A stretch of 64,000 nt of DNA from Solen grandis (Eukaryota; Mollusca; Bivalvia; Adapedonta; Solenidae), in contig CM037781.1 in NCBI GenBank assembly GCA_021229015.1, positions 67,414,345-67,478,344 on the forward strand, in the 5' to 3' direction. Below, piece by piece: positions 1 to 15,300 of this stretch (the first letter of the stretch is position 1; each line of letters opens with the position of its first letter). The notes beneath the pieces are model-generated. The model was not told the DNA's origin and did no database searches. It saw nothing but the letters and a program-made list of their open reading frames with translations. Position numbers and translations under genes: made by a program.

Positions 1-154
1 CCGCCGTTAAAACACATGATGTCACTACAGGTGTTGGGCCCTACCTCGCAATTGGTGCCGGAGTGGCCCGTCTTACAAACACAAACATATCCTTCTGTGT
101 CGGGTATACATTGTCCATTAGATCCACATGGACTACTTGAGCAGTAATTGGTCA
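1..154 (-). CDS. EGF-repeat exon (partial, runs off left edge)
   Basis: An acceptor CAG lies just above 154 and the exon enters in phase 1. The reading shows one complete six-cysteine EGF module (YCSSSPCGSNGQC, then GYVCVCKTGHSGTNCE) and the start of a second (NTCSDIMCFNGG) before the window ends. EGF repeats after a LamG/pentraxin-like domain fit the polydom layout. No donor is visible. Confidence 0.88.
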
Positions 155-3100
155 CTGATAAAAAAGAATATGTCAATCAAAGTCAAAATGTGATCAGAAC
201 ATATACATTTGTTACATTTGTTACATTTGTACCAAGAATGCATCGTATATTGGCTATGTCACGTTCTTCGAAATTTGAATAGTTGTATGAATATTAAGAG
301 AAAGGATCATTAGTTCCTAGCAGGCATATATCACCATAATAATGTTATATGTTAATAGTATCCCACAGTTTTTCAAAGTTTTTACCGTTATATATTTATC
401 GTAAACCTGAATTTAAAATTATACTTTTAACAATAAAACAAAAGTTCATAGCCCAAACCCACAGCAAAGTCATCAAGACCTAAAGCAATCATGAAAAGGG
501 CTTAAATACTCCGTATTTTAAATGATAAATACAAAATAGAAAATTACCTTCTTGAACTTAAACAAAATGATGCAAATACAATGCTTAAATTCAGATTTGG
601 TAACCATCAGTTAACTTTTAAAACAGGCCGTAAGGTAAATATTGATGTTTCCGATAGAAAATGTCCTTTATGTTATGAAAATGATGTAGCTGATGAATTC
701 CATTACTTGTGACTTCATGCTTGAGAGGATGAGAGGAAGAAACACATACAAAAGTTACTATTATAAAACCCTAACATTTTAAAAATAACTCTGAACTCCT
801 CAAAACAACTTAGTAAATTCATAAAATCCTGTTATATTCAGTGCGTGAAGGATCTTTTTGCGTGTACTTTAATTACCTCAAGTGTCTCATGTACCCATAT
901 GATAGCATTGGTGTTATAATGGCCTCCAGCAAATATTTAATAACACAAATGTATCCTTTGTGTCTGAGTTACATTTTATACTGATATTAACGTGATTTTA
1001 ACCTTCTACTAGTAAATTTAACCAAATTCTGTCGTAATATTCATCCCGATAAGATGTTTGCTTACATTTTTTTATCTTTGCAAATACTCAATGTTAGTAT
1101 GAAATCACGTAATATCATATGACGTCATTTCTATAAATGGTATTCCCAAGCGGCACATGCCAGTCATAGTCTGTTTCAAAACTAGTCAAAAAACACGACT
1201 GAAGGAATACTTAGCAAAATTATCCTCCTATTCAAATTTTATCTGAAAACATATAATATCTAAAGCAATAATAACAAAAAGAAATCAGACAGTCGTTCCA
1301 CAATTATACTCATAACTTCAATAGAGCATAACATTAATGTAGTCACCCTATAGAAAACTTAAAGGATAGTAACGAAGAAATCGCACTCAATCTCTCTCTC
1401 TCTCTCTCTCTCACTGCTAAACCAGAAGAACCATATTGAAGACACTACTTTATGCATTTGCCACCATTTCATACAACCTGTCACGTGTGTTTTCATGTTT
1501 GCAAAGTATACTTATATATCTAGTAAGTTGGTGTGAGTTAATAAAATTATGTTCTGTTCTGCTCTGTAATATACAGAAGATTCAAAAGATTAAAAAATAC
1601 CGATGCAAGTTGCTGGGTCAGCATGGATTGGGACGGATCCTCGAGCAGACAAGATATCGTTTGTTCTTATTGTCGCATTGACACTGTCATCCAACACACA
1701 CGACGATTGTAATGTCGTAATCTCGTCTGTGCTTAGACCATGGTGGAACAGCCCAAAGCCTGAGAACTTTATGTCTGGTAGGGAAAGGATAAGGGAATTT
1801 AAAATGTTACGAACACTTTTATCAATATGCATGCTATTTCCTCACATTTTTTACCCTTTCCCTTATATTATAAAACTTTTTTAATGTATTTAAAACTGTT
1901 CACTGTGGTTTGCTTTTTGAAACATTTAGAATCGAAATAAATCTTCCCTGATTTTTTTTCTGTTGTTAACACTAACATAAAAATTTTTCTTTAAATATTA
2001 TTATTTGGAAAATAAAATCATTTAATCGCAACTATTTTGGTGACGAAAAAATAATCTTACCGGTTTCTGAGCTGATATTGATGAAAAGCCGAGATCCTGC
2101 TGAAAACATGACCGAGGAATCGAGCTGAGTGTGTGCAATTGTTATTCCATTTTCAATGACAGTTACTTGAGCATCCAGTATCACTACATAATGATTCCAT
2201 TCGTTCGGTTGAGTTTGTACATTCAGCATATTCAAGCTGCAAATTAGTTGTATTCAAAACCTTCAATCGTTCTATTCATAGATGGTTCCAGTTTTTTGTA
2301 AAAGTGAAATTTGGAACAATTACGAGAAAATGTGTAACATTACTTTAGGGACAGTTATAACTAAATTTCGAACACTTTCCTACATATATCGTTACGATAC
2401 GAACTCTGACCTTAAATATCAAGATGTTCAAAACACAATATATCCTTAAATATATCCTTCATTTTCTATATAAGAATAAATTATCTTTCCTGAAAAAAAC
2501 ATGGGAGGTAATGTTCTGAAAATCATGTACTGCTTAATGTTTCCATGCAATTGGACAATGACAAAGATATCCTGTCATTGTCCACTGTAAAAAAAACAAC
2601 ACGTAGTTCGGGGTGAAAGGAAGTGAGGCCTAGTTGATATGATTATTTGAAGTAAAAAAGATATTAATTTCTATTCAGATTGTTTTACTTTAAAGCACTG
2701 GAAGTCATACCAAAGGCAGAGTCTCATACGCTTCGTGTGGAATGAGTGTTCAATAAGTTTCTGTAAACTAGATTGTGTGATATTAACCTTATAGAGACCA
2801 TATACAAAACATTTATTAAACATCCAAATAATCCAAATTTGGCAGCAGAGTTGATACAGAGTAATTAGGATAACGTACTATTTTTTTTTAAATATGAACC
2901 TAAATTAACTGAGGTATTCTAGATTTATCGGGGACATTTAACATCAAACGGTAATAAATTATTTTGTTGATAAGAAAATATGTAATTTGTTTATGAATAT
3001 ACCTTTGATCAAAAGAATCCCAGTCAGCAAAATATCCCAATGACACTACCTCATACATAGACTGGGACAGCAAAAGTCTAAACCCAGACCGACTTGCCAT

Positions 3101-6100
3101 GTGTAGCCAGAAAGATGTACTAACAGCGGTTTGATTTTCTGTTAGTTCAACTATGGGGACTTCATATGAACCTAGTGGGGCTCTGACATCATATGCTGTA
3201 ATACAAAATTAATTACTTATAACAAACATTATACACATATAAAAACGTTAGTGGTAAAACAAGCTTGAATTCTATCAATCATATTTAACTCTAAATACTT
3301 AGGAGAAGAGTTAAAATATTACGGTTTCTCTAATACAAGAATTTAAACTTAACTTTGCGCAAAGTAATGTTGGTTGAATTCAAGCCAGAACTAAATACTT
3401 ACATGTATATATTTACTTATTATTCATAAATATTGGTTTTTGATCATAGATACATAAAGAGAATAAGTGATTTAACAAGCACCTGAGCAGTAAGTTGATC
3501 CAAGCACTAGAGTAGTTTGTTCATTTGGACAAGTAATGCAACTGGTTTGGCCAATCTGCGGCTGATAACTTCCGTATGGGCATATCGAACACGGTATGAG
3601 ACCAGTTGGAGAAATATGGGAAAGTGGACACATTTCTGAAAGATAAAAATTCGAAAGCTACTTTTCAGCTGTATAATGATCTTATTTATGAGTGTATTTA
3701 ATTTATTTAATAATAAACATAATCGCCAGGTGTGAACGTCTCCCTATCCGCTTCTGAATAGTTTGTGATATGTTACTGAACCTTATCCTTAAGTTTAAAT
3801 GTGTACTTGAATTTAATTAAAACTCTTGACTGTATTACAATTTTCGCCTTCTGTCCAACCGGAATTGCAAAATTAGTCATTGCAATTTTATTGCAATTCT
3901 ATATCCCCATAGTTCGCTCAAAAATGTATTCCATGATCACTGACAACCCAAAACGTCTCGAAAATTGTTTCTAAGCAGTTTGTAACGTATTCATGAACTT
4001 AAATATACAGTTGAATGCAATTTGCCGCAATTTTCGTCCCCCCCCCCCCCCCCCCCCCCCCCTGTACAACTAGAATTGCAATAAAGTTATTGTAATGCTA
4101 TTCCAGTTCGCAGCGTTATTGCATTTTAGGTTGATAAGGGTGGTCTAAATAATAGTTTCATCGCAATCCTCTATCCAAATATCATCAAATGCTACTTTTC
4201 GAAGTCTACCTTTGCTATGTTCAATCGGCAAAATAATTGTTCCTTCCCATCTATAGTCATACATTTCAACTTGACAGTTTCAGATTCGCTTCCTGCGGAG
4301 ATGTTATCCCGCTTAGTATCTGATTTGCCTCATGATACCTACGATGAGACGGGATCCAATCGGAAGTGACGTGATAGCAGAAACCGCCATTTATCCGCCA
4401 TTTTATTTCACGTGATGTCCGCCATTTAACCGCCATTTTATCGGCCATTTTAGTCAGTCTAGCAGGTGCGTGTAGGTTTAAATTACGGCTTCGTATTGTC
4501 CCGTTTAAGAAAATACGATGTCAGCCTAAATTAAACTTAGCCCTATTTAAGTCCTTGAATTTCTTGCTTCATTTCCTGTGCTACCATGATTTAAAGAAAA
4601 AAGAAGAACTTAAGAAAGGTTTGACTTGGAGAGAAATGTTCAACCACCAATACAGTTTGTCCTTTTCGTACTCTAAGGTTATCCCTTCCATATGCAAATG
4701 CTGAAAAACAGCTTTCACTTCATACTTCATAGTTTAGAAATGCCCTGGAAGGAACTTTTGGTAGGCTAAAACTTGTTGAATCTAATTATCTTATACTAAC
4801 CTAAACACATTTTCAATGAAGTTGCAGCTGTTGCAGCAGTACTAAATCCCTCTGGACATTGAACGCAGGACAGAGCCAGACCATTGTCATTATAGGTTCC
4901 AACTGGACAGTCTTCACATTTTGTTTGGCCATTGCTGCTAGTAGACATGTATTTCCCTATGCCACAGGGGACTGAATTCAAAATTATTAAATAATTCTAA
5001 AATAATTATATACATGAAGTTATGCAGCAAGGCATATGTATGCACATACGTATAATTATGCATAAAATACTAGACAGTTCTGAAAAAGAGATGTAAGTTT
5101 ATTGTCTTTGATTGGAACAATTCAGACTTGAAGAACTCATGCAGAGAATAAAATACCTAAGTGATATTATATGCCTGACCTTTATAATATACGTTATGCA
5201 AGTGATGAAACTTTTTAATATGTACTCTAGAAAGTAAATAGGATCCACTAAACTTTGAAATGACAAATAAGACAATAATGAAATAGAAAAAAGCGAGTGC
5301 AGTATGACGATCCAATCTAGTTAGTTTATGCTGGTTTAAATCAGTAAGTTGTAATGTCGTATGAGGTAAGGGAATAAGAAAATATAAACTAAATCTTACG
5401 GCATTTGAATGAACTGAACTTTGTGCCCGGCTCCGTACATTCAGTGTTAGCAAACTGATCCCTTTTGTAAGATACAAACACAAGACCTTCGATGTTGAAG
5501 TCTCCATTATCAGCAGCTTGTTCAAGACCATCGGATAATTCAAACAGAATCTGTTCGTGTTCAATCAGAGTGTTTATACTGTCCACATCCCCATATAGCT
5601 TGAGACGTAGGGAGATAGTTACAGTTTCTGTTTCCCTCTTCCTTCTTCTCGTGTTTCCACAGGTCACAGTTACGTTGTCAAATCCGCAAGTGGAGGTGCT
5701 AAGGCATGGTGGTGCATAAATCGATCCGGCAAATAATTCCAATAGAGCCAACGCTTTAGCTTTGATTTCTGCCACAGCATCAGCACAGTTACCAGAATAT
5801 GTATATTCTGCTGGTAGATATGAAAATCCCGGCCTCAGTAGTTCTGGATGGATAAATATTGTATTAGAATACATTCAAACCTGTCTTAAGCGGTCACTCA
5901 AAAGAACAAGATAAAGTGGCCGATAAACAGAGATGGTCGTAAAATGAAGATAAAACATGCAACAAAAACTAATTTCGTAATATCAAATCTGCACGCTAAT
6001 TACATGTTGACCGCTTATTACAGGTGGCCGCTAATACAGGTTCAACTGTATATCAATGAACAGACGAAAAGCAACAATTATAGAAAATGACAAAAACATA

Positions 6101-6359
6101 TCTAACTCACCAACACAATCACTGATGGTAGGTGGCTGCCAGACACCAGAATCCAAACATAATGCTGTGGTGGCATGATCTATTGGTAGATCATAGTTAC
6201 TGTTACACAATATAAACGCAACTGGTTGGGTTGTGCCTGTATATGTTATTGCACCATTGTTTGGAACATTCAGGTTTTTCTGGCATAGAACATCTTGTAT
6301 TTCTGTAAAATTAAGGCGAAATATCATTTTAAGTAATTCATAATAACATCAAAATCACT

Positions 6360-6390
<31 letters not shown>

Positions 6391-9300
6391 GGAACAATAA
6401 CTCTAACATTTTTCCTAAGTATAAATGCATCATTCTTGGTTGTTTTTAGCGAAAGGAAAAGCTAATCTGGTAAATTCACGAATGACTAAATGGCACCATT
6501 CGGAATAAATTGCAACAAAATTAAATTTTACGAAGGTGCACTAACTATGATTAAGTTCTGAAAGCATTGAAAAGATCCTACCATCACAATAAGGTTGGGC
6601 GCCGTTGGAATCCCAGTAAGATGCCGGAAAATTATTCAAAAACACTGCTTCGCATGTGATTGTGTCTGGTCCAACCAAATTAAACGACTTGGATGACGTA
6701 TTTCGACATGTCACATCACATGGTATACCATACCGGAAGGAGGGACAGGTGAACATAAGGTTTACATCCGAAAAGTAGGTGATCGGAGATGGACAAACAA
6801 TATCTACAAAAACAAAACATGAAGTAGAATCCAAAATGTGCATATGACGGCAGTTTTGTGCAATACACCTGTGTGTCAATGAGGACATTAGAAACTTTTA
6901 CAAACGTACCTTCCACTACAATCGAAATTATGCAGTTAACAAGACTTGGATTTCCTGCTGAATCTGTCACGGAGTATTCCAAAATAGTTGTTCCTACTAG
7001 AAAGATATCCCCTTGATTTACAATTGGTGTGACTTGATAAGTCAGATTTGCAGATGGGTCAACATTATCGGTAGCTGTAGGTTCCTCCCATGTCACACTG
7101 GCGGTGGTCTCTCCTCGGTCTATATAGAATGACTGGTATGATTTACAATTGTCGAACGTTGGGGGCGATGAATCTGAAATGGTAGGCGGAAGACATGTGA
7201 TGTGTAAGAAAGAGTTATGTTCATTTATAACACTATGAAGTGATTTCAAGCAACCTTTTCCTAAGAGCCTATGAAAATGACTGACCAATACACTGTTTAT
7301 TATACTATGTTAAACAATAAATGCATTCGCTTCCTTTTTATAATGATAGAGTGAAACCTTTAATTCAAAGCCCAACAGTTCCCTTTCATATAATGCTGTT
7401 TAGAAAATATATCTCAGAACTACATATATTAAATATTACAAATATAATGATGGTATACTTAAGTTTCCCTCATGAAATAATTTAGATTAACTAAGATTGT
7501 TTTGTTAAATATTCCCCGATTAATTATATGTAAACTATTTGTGTATGCTTCTATGTTAGTTTAAAGGGACTGCCTCCCAGATGCTCTCGAAATTACCGTA
7601 AAAAAATGTATAAACTCATTTTCGGACGTAAATGTTATTAATTTTGTTATTAAGTCTACCAACAGCCAGAAAAATACTAATTTTCTTATTATAATCAAAT
7701 TAAATCGTTTCCGACCTTACCCAATAAGGGAGTTTTCCGTTTATTAATTAAACTTGGATTTCGTTATACGGGCACTTCACATAGATCACGTGATCGATAA
7801 ATGCACTCAATGAGAGAAGGTGTCGAATTTGAATGGGGCGAAACGGTTTTGGGGAAAACGTCATGATTTCCAATCATAAAGACATCAATACTGATCAATG
7901 TCTACATAAAGGTAAATCTCTTAGCTGTCGCAAAGTCATTTTAAAGTATTCTGCTCTTATTGTTACACTGTGCAATGCCTCTGAGAAAGTCCCCAGTTTT
8001 GGAAAATACACTTACTTGACTAATCAACAATTTAGCAACCAGCCTGTCGCTGTCGGCTCCGATTGTGTTCTTTATGTCGCCCCATCGCGTGACTCGATCG
8101 CCGATAAGTACAAGTTTTGATCTTTAGCGTTTCTGTCTCGCAGCAAGTGTACGTTTTTTGGCGCTTGCTGTTTTTGTTTTTTATGAGGGTTTTTTTTTTT
8201 GGCCCCGTTATAGTGCTTGAAATAGCTTGGTTGACTGGATGCGCCATATGCGAACGGGCACTAGCGCTATCACGTTATTTTTTTAGAAATCTAATTTTAA
8301 AACCTACTGCGTTTGTAACACAGTAAAATTTGCGTTAGAAAAAATTGCAAAAACGGCAATATCTCGGGATTTCTAGGGTAATGTAAGTTATCAGTGATCA
8401 GATTTCAATGCCTCACATACAATTATAACATTGATTTCCTTGAAATTAGAAGATTTATTTTTTCGCCATTTTAGCATCTGTGGGGCAGTCCCTTTAAGTG
8501 AATAAAAGAAACTTATACCTATACACTCTTCACTTGATGAATATGACCACTGTTTATTCTCCTCACAGGTTGCATACACCAACGTGCCGGTTGAGAAACC
8601 TTGGTTGCATTCTAGACGACACACGGACTGATAGTCGAAATCAGGACAGAAAAATGAACCATGGTCCTGCTCTTGTGGCATACCGCAACTGATTGCTGGA
8701 AGGGTTAATGTTTGGGGTTAAATATTTCAAGCGTTGGCGTAATGACATTAATCCACTGAGAAATATGCAAGATAAATTGTCGTCTTTACGGTCTTATTAT
8801 GATATCTCGAAAATCATCAACGTCATTGTATTGTTTGGTTGCTAGGTTTAATTTTTGAGCGACCAAAATATATCACGTATTTGAAGACTCTGTCTACTAT
8901 AATGCTGTCACACCCAATAATTACTCTATAGACATGTGGCACAATACCACATAAAGTAACTTTACACTGTCAATATCATGACATCGGGCAAATGTGTTCC
9001 GGAAATAGGCTTAGCGACATCGGGATGATGTCGTAATCGGAGATCAAATACGACCTCCCCTTATCAAGTGTCTTTTTGTTGAACGTAAATGATATGCATT
9101 CAGAAATACATAATTTTAATTTAGGCGATGCAGTCAGCCTACAAACATGACTGTCGTATTTCTTATGCATCACGATAAACACGATAATGTTTATCATAAT
9201 AGCACATGTTACATAATGATAAACTCTCAGTTTTGACTAGTTTGATTGTGGTATTTTCATCAATTTTATTGTAAATGTATTTTAATATATTATTGCATAC

Positions 9301-12300
9301 AAAAAGTTTTCTTGTTTTGATATTCAACAATAATCAGATTTAATCTACACTTGTGTATCCATTCTTACGATTGCACGACGGCGTAGAATCATCGGCATAC
9401 GTCCATGAACCGTTCACTGCACAAGTGATATTGGTGTTCGTGGGAGGATCAAAACCTTCGTGACAGTCAATGCTGCATGTTGATCCATATATGTACCCTT
9501 TGTTGCAGAGGTATCGTCCGTTCGATGGCCACTGGAGCGTTGGACATTCAACAACTAGGAGAAGGACGTAATATTCATTTGTCATACACGTCTAAATTTC
9601 CAATTATAAGCAGCAACTAGGCTGATTGTTTAAATGGTAGTTGATAGACGCTTACCTGCAAGTTTACTTCTGAATTAATTTTCATAAGCATGAACATAAA
9701 CGGCGAAGTAAAGATACCAAACATGATAAATGTGTAAAAAGTTTAAACTTTGACGCTAAAACTCAGGCGTTTCTTTCAACTGACCTATGACTTTCACCAA
9801 GGTTACACAGACATCAGAGGGATTCCCAGCGTTATCAACTGCTGAATATTTGAGGAGTGCGTCACTTTCAATACAGTCTCCATTGGCAGGTCCACTGATT
9901 TTAGTTACGGTCACTGACTGATCAACGTTGTCTGTTGAGGTTGGAGGTTCAACGTCAACGACGGCACACACTTCACCCGCATCTGCTGTTATAGTTATCG
10001 TTGGAACACAGTCTAGAATAACCGGAGCCTCGTCGTCTGAAATATCGATGCTACAAATTGTTACGATGTTAATTTTAACTGCCTAGGGCAAACGAAGCCG
10101 TAGCAAATGAAAATAAAAATACAAAAAAAAATGAAAATAACATCATTGTATACTTAAAGTCTGCAAAGAAGACGTTTTACCTATACAAGCAGGCTGGATT
10201 GTTTGACTCCAATTTTGACTTTCATCACAACGGATACTAAAGCCTTGTTCTAACTCAAAACCAGCGTTACACACTGGCTGGCACCACGAATTGTAGGTTG
10301 TGTCGGTACAGATGTACTCTCCGTTGTCAAACGTAGGTGGAGGGCTAAGACAGTGGAGGACTGCAAGTTCAATGAACATGTTTATCAATTAGATTAACAG
10401 TGTGTATAATTTAGTCCTTAATTTTATTGGATACCAACTTTATATGTCCAGTAAAAACAGGAATCAGATGTTTTACCAAATTAAGCTATATCACTATTAT
10501 GTCCTATTAAAGTCCTATTATATTTCACACTGATACATTTTTCATGGAATGGAAAAGATAAAATTGACATATTGTAGTATAATGCAAATGGTACATAATG
10601 TTCAAATATATACTGTAAAGTAATATATAAACGCTTTGAAAATGTAGATCAAATTACGTTATTAGGATTTTGCAGGATATCAAAATATTCTAATTGTTTA
10701 CATTGCGTTGCCGAGTATTCTCGAAGATGGTCCTTTATTGGAAATAATTTGAATTTAAAAAACTGTGGCAGAATTATAATTTTTTGATGATTTGCCTGCG
10801 CTTCATTAACAGAGACATGCGGAAGGTGTCTGGAAAACTTTTGAAAATTCACAAAGATATGCAAAATATTCAAATCAGATAGTATTGTATTGAATGATAT
10901 TACACGTTTATTTTTATATATGCAATTATGATTATGTTGTCATCAACCGTTACGAGTATGCACATATCGCATCTCGTAACAAATCTGTAACAAATCTGTC
11001 ACTTATATACACTGTTTATGGAGATATAATAGAACTTTAAGCGAAGTATGTCTCAAATCATGATCTTAATCTGACGCTCGAAAATACAGGAAGCTGGTCA
11101 AAAAATATTTGTTTTATCCTTTGTTGCAGTTATTACATGTTGAAAATCAATGTTTCATTCATTTTGCTGCTATTGTTACTGTTTAAGCTCACAAGGCAGT
11201 TGTGAAATCAGTTTGTATCCAAATCCAACCCCATCAGCTCAAAACCTGCGACCGTTTTCGCGAAAATTCCTAAAGTAATTATTACTTACTTAATGTTAAA
11301 GAAATATTTCAAGTATATTTCATGATGTTGATTATAGTTAGACAAGACAGATTCCATGGGTTTGATACTTAAGCTGATCACTCTATAGATAGTGCTTTAA
11401 GGTCTGATGTTCATAACACACATGAAAACAAAAACAAACAAAAATATTTACAACGTTATTACAACTTTTATTAAAAAATTATCAAATTCTCCGAACAAAA
11501 AAATGAGTGTTCCTACAAGTTAAAGATAAGGTATTTTTATCATTACTTAAGGGGAAAAATGTTACTTATGAATTATTTTCAGATTTGTCTTATGATAGTT
11601 GGTGAATGCGGCCCCTGATCTATGCAAGGGCGCCGAGCCAGTATTACTTTGATGTGTCGTTGCCGGGAATCAAGCTTCCAACTTCCAGTTTATCATTTAT
11701 TATCCACATGTGGTAACGAATGTCTTTTTCTTTCTAAATACAGCTTTGTTCAGGCGGGCCATCGTCACATAGAGGTGGCAAGTATACAATATTTACTACT
11801 AAAAGACAAACTGTTTTATGTGTGCGTATGTCGGATTTGGCGATGTTACGAAACAACACAGTGTATATCGTATATAATATCACGGTTCTTATGTACCTAT
11901 TCTGGCAGAAGTTATGATGTTTGTGTTGAAAAATATATAAAACTGCAAAGCTTGCGAGAGATCATGGTGATTCCATCGAAATTAGATAATCTGAAAATAG
12001 TTTCTCGGGAGCACCGCGTGTTCCCACATAATGTTTGAAAACAGGTCTACATTTCTGGGGATCCCCGTCAAGCCTCTCCACAAATTCAGCAGCCACGTAA
12101 CATGAGGGGTTATATGCCGTGTTATACAGCATAAAAAATCGGTATCCTATCCCCAATTTTTACATTACAACTCCCATTATTAATATTTGTCCGAGCATAA
12201 CTTAGTCTTTTAATAAGGGGAAAGTACTCCAGACAAAAGACGCCTGAGTTTTGTCGTCATTCGTTCCCCAGACAATTCGTGACGACGTTCTTTTATATAA

Positions 12301-15300
12301 TGTAGCAGATTCTTCATGTCCTACCTGAGCACTCTAAACTGTTAGACCATGTTCCATCTGCCAAACATTCGGACGATGATTCTCCGGTGACTCCGTACCC
12401 CGGCACACAAGTGTGTGAACAAGTACTTCCATGCACGTTGTCACAGCTGTTCAGATTTCCATTGGTAGGGTTTGTAAGTGCTGGACATTCAATGACTTAA
12501 ACAAGAAGAATAACTTACATATAATTATTTTTTAAAGATTCTCCAGTTGTATGGTTTGATTAAATGTTTTAACAGTTTACTAGACCTTGAACTAAGAGTT
12601 TTTAATTAAAGCGAAAGCTCATGCGATAATGCATATTAGCGTACATAAGTCGGTATTTGTGACCTTGAACTGAAACATTTTTTTTAAAATATCATTATTT
12701 AAAATACTGGTTACCCTCACCTTTAACATCGAGTATATAAACACATTTTTCTGAGGGATTTTTTGCTAAGTCGATGGCCTGAAATTCAATAAAGCTGTTC
12801 GAGTTGGTTTCCACAAGGCTTCCGTTAAATGGCCCAGACGTCTGCTGTACGGTGGGAGATGGATCAATGTTGTCAACGGCGGTAGGTAAAGACCACGTGA
12901 CCCTGGCATACCTTGTACCTCTTTCAGCATCAAAGTGTAGAGTTACAGTGTCTTTGCAGTCAGGGAATTCGGGGGGAATATTATCTTAAATGATACATTT
13001 TAAATTAATGTAGTATAGGAAAATCTTTATTACACGGTTTTTCATTAAAAGTTCAATTAGATTTATTGTCATCAACAAACAGCTAGCAGGTCTTATATAA
13101 TTTAAAAATTTAACTAATGCAAGTTGGCCAGATTTTGTCTTTGAATTTCAATGAAAGAAACTGAATAAGATACATTAGCAAATTAAGTTAAAGCTGTGGT
13201 CACACCTTGCGGTCACGCACGTACATGTAATAGATCGTAGTGGGATAACCGTAGTTGGCTGTAGTCACAAACGTCGTTTAAGCTTCAAGACATCCACGAT
13301 TTGGTCGAAGTTAGCTAAATTATTTTCTACTTTCAACATGTTCAAAAGAAATCTGCAGCTGCAGTGACAAGACCTAACTACGACCGTAATTGACTCTAGA
13401 TGACAGTAATTGACCTTACTGGAACGTAGTGTTTTCCGTAGTTGACCGTAGTAAAATGTACTACGGTCAAGTAGGGTCAAACAGGGACACTCTCTAGGAT
13501 TAACTACGTTCACGGTAGGTTTACACTGCTGTTAAGTACAGGTAACTGTAAAGTTAAGAAAAGTTGAATTCAGCAGCAGTTTCGCGATAACTTTCATTAT
13601 TCTCTATTGGATGCATGATAGAATAAAGAAGGTCCAAAAATTAAAAAATAGGAATTTAATAGCAGCATTGTTTATCTAGTACCGAAAGTGCAATGGCCTC
13701 GCCTACGTCTTTGGTCTCGGCCTCGACCGTTAACCGTAGTCCAACCCTACCCTAACTAACTGTACTTGTGCGTACTTTGAATATAGTTCACACGCAGTTA
13801 ACAATAGATGTCCATAGTTAGACGTACTGCGATTCTAGTAAACCTTAGCCAATTTGCTTCCAGTCCATCGTAGTTGGTTGTTTTCTCGTTCTTAACCTTA
13901 TTTAATCTTTCTTTATGTTTCCACTTTGGCCAACTTTAAACCTACTTGGACCTACTTTTACCTAGTTTATATCAGAGGCACGACGTTCACATGAACTACG
14001 ATCAAATACGTGCTTGACCACGGATTTACCAATACACTCAGGCGTTCCGCTAATCACGTATTCTGGAGAACCATCAACTCCGACAGAACACAGGGCTAGA
14101 ACCTCCACTTCTTGTCGGTAACCGACGTCACATGTAGAGGTACAGGCGTCGTTCAGAGTGACTCGATCTGGACACTCGAACACTCCGTTTGGGAAGGTGT
14201 GACCGAGAAACTGCGGGGAGGGACAGGTGATTTCTATGGAAAGTAAGAACAAAAAGCGATATTGGAAACAAAATATTCCCCATAAAATTGTTAAACATAA
14301 AGAATGATTCAAAGTTAATCTGCGCGGTCCGGTTTAAAACAACTTTGATCGATCAGTATTATAATATTCAATCTGCTCTCTGAAATGTTCACCATTGAAA
14401 CGAAGCGCCATGTTAATTATTTGAAGTCATTTATTCATGCTTTGATAGACACATCAGTGTAGTTCAATTTGCGTTCAAGTACTTACATTTAAAAATTCAA
14501 AAGATGTAGGGAGAACGCTGAATTGATTATTTGATGGAAAATACATTTAAGCTAATCATTCTCAGACTTCTGACCTGAGCAGGCAGGAACTGTGTTACTC
14601 CAGTCTCCCGATTCTTGACAGAGAGTTGCAGCCTCACCCTGTAGCCTGTAACCCTGGTTACACGTGAACGTGCACACAGACCCGTACACCGTGCCGTCAC
14701 TACAGCCCGTAACGGCGTTAACAACTACCGTCAGGGTCGGGCATTTTCGAACTGAAAGGATTTATGATGTCAGTTATTCAACCAACCATTTTAACCTAAC
14801 CTATCTTTCCTCTAACGTGATATGTCTGGATTTAACCTGAACAGGACTATTAGAAATACTTTGCAAATGTTCGTGCATTGATCAGGGAAAAACAAATTAT
14901 ATCGCTTTAGGAAAACAGTTTTTTATTACAGAAGTAAAACATACGATATGAATGGTATATAAAATGAAATTAGGCTTTTGTATTATCTCATTACACATGA
15001 GCTTAACTAATTTGAATATATTTTTTGCGTCAGTACAATCATGCACGGCCCCAGAGAGAAGAGTGGAAATGACTTTGGCTCAACTTGCAAGAGGTGACAT
15101 TTGAAAACATTGATAAATGTCATATATGCAAATACAGGCCGATATAAAAATAAACATGCTTAGATAATATTCAACCAGAAGGTAAATTTACTGCATTAAG
15201 ACATTATTTGAATAAAAGTTCATTACCAAGAACCCTGACGTAGAAACTGCATTTTGCCGACGGATTTCCGGCTGTATCAAAAGCTTGATACTCGACTAAG

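Larger units (their letters stand above)
155..2060 (-). other. Intron before the EGF exon
   Basis: AT-rich intron. It contains a decayed reverse-transcriptase end (480-845) and a (TC)n microsatellite at 1390-1412. I recognise nothing else; short reading frames around 1436-1884 are unsupported on both strands. Confidence 0.6.

Noticed and set aside
7833..8326. Open frames inside the TIR element as a possible transposase
   Set aside because: Too short, on both strands, with no catalytic motif.
11622..12156. Overlapping open frames on both strands (138 and 64 codons)
   Set aside because: They lie in an intron, lack a recognised family and conflict with each other; kept only as an intron remark.
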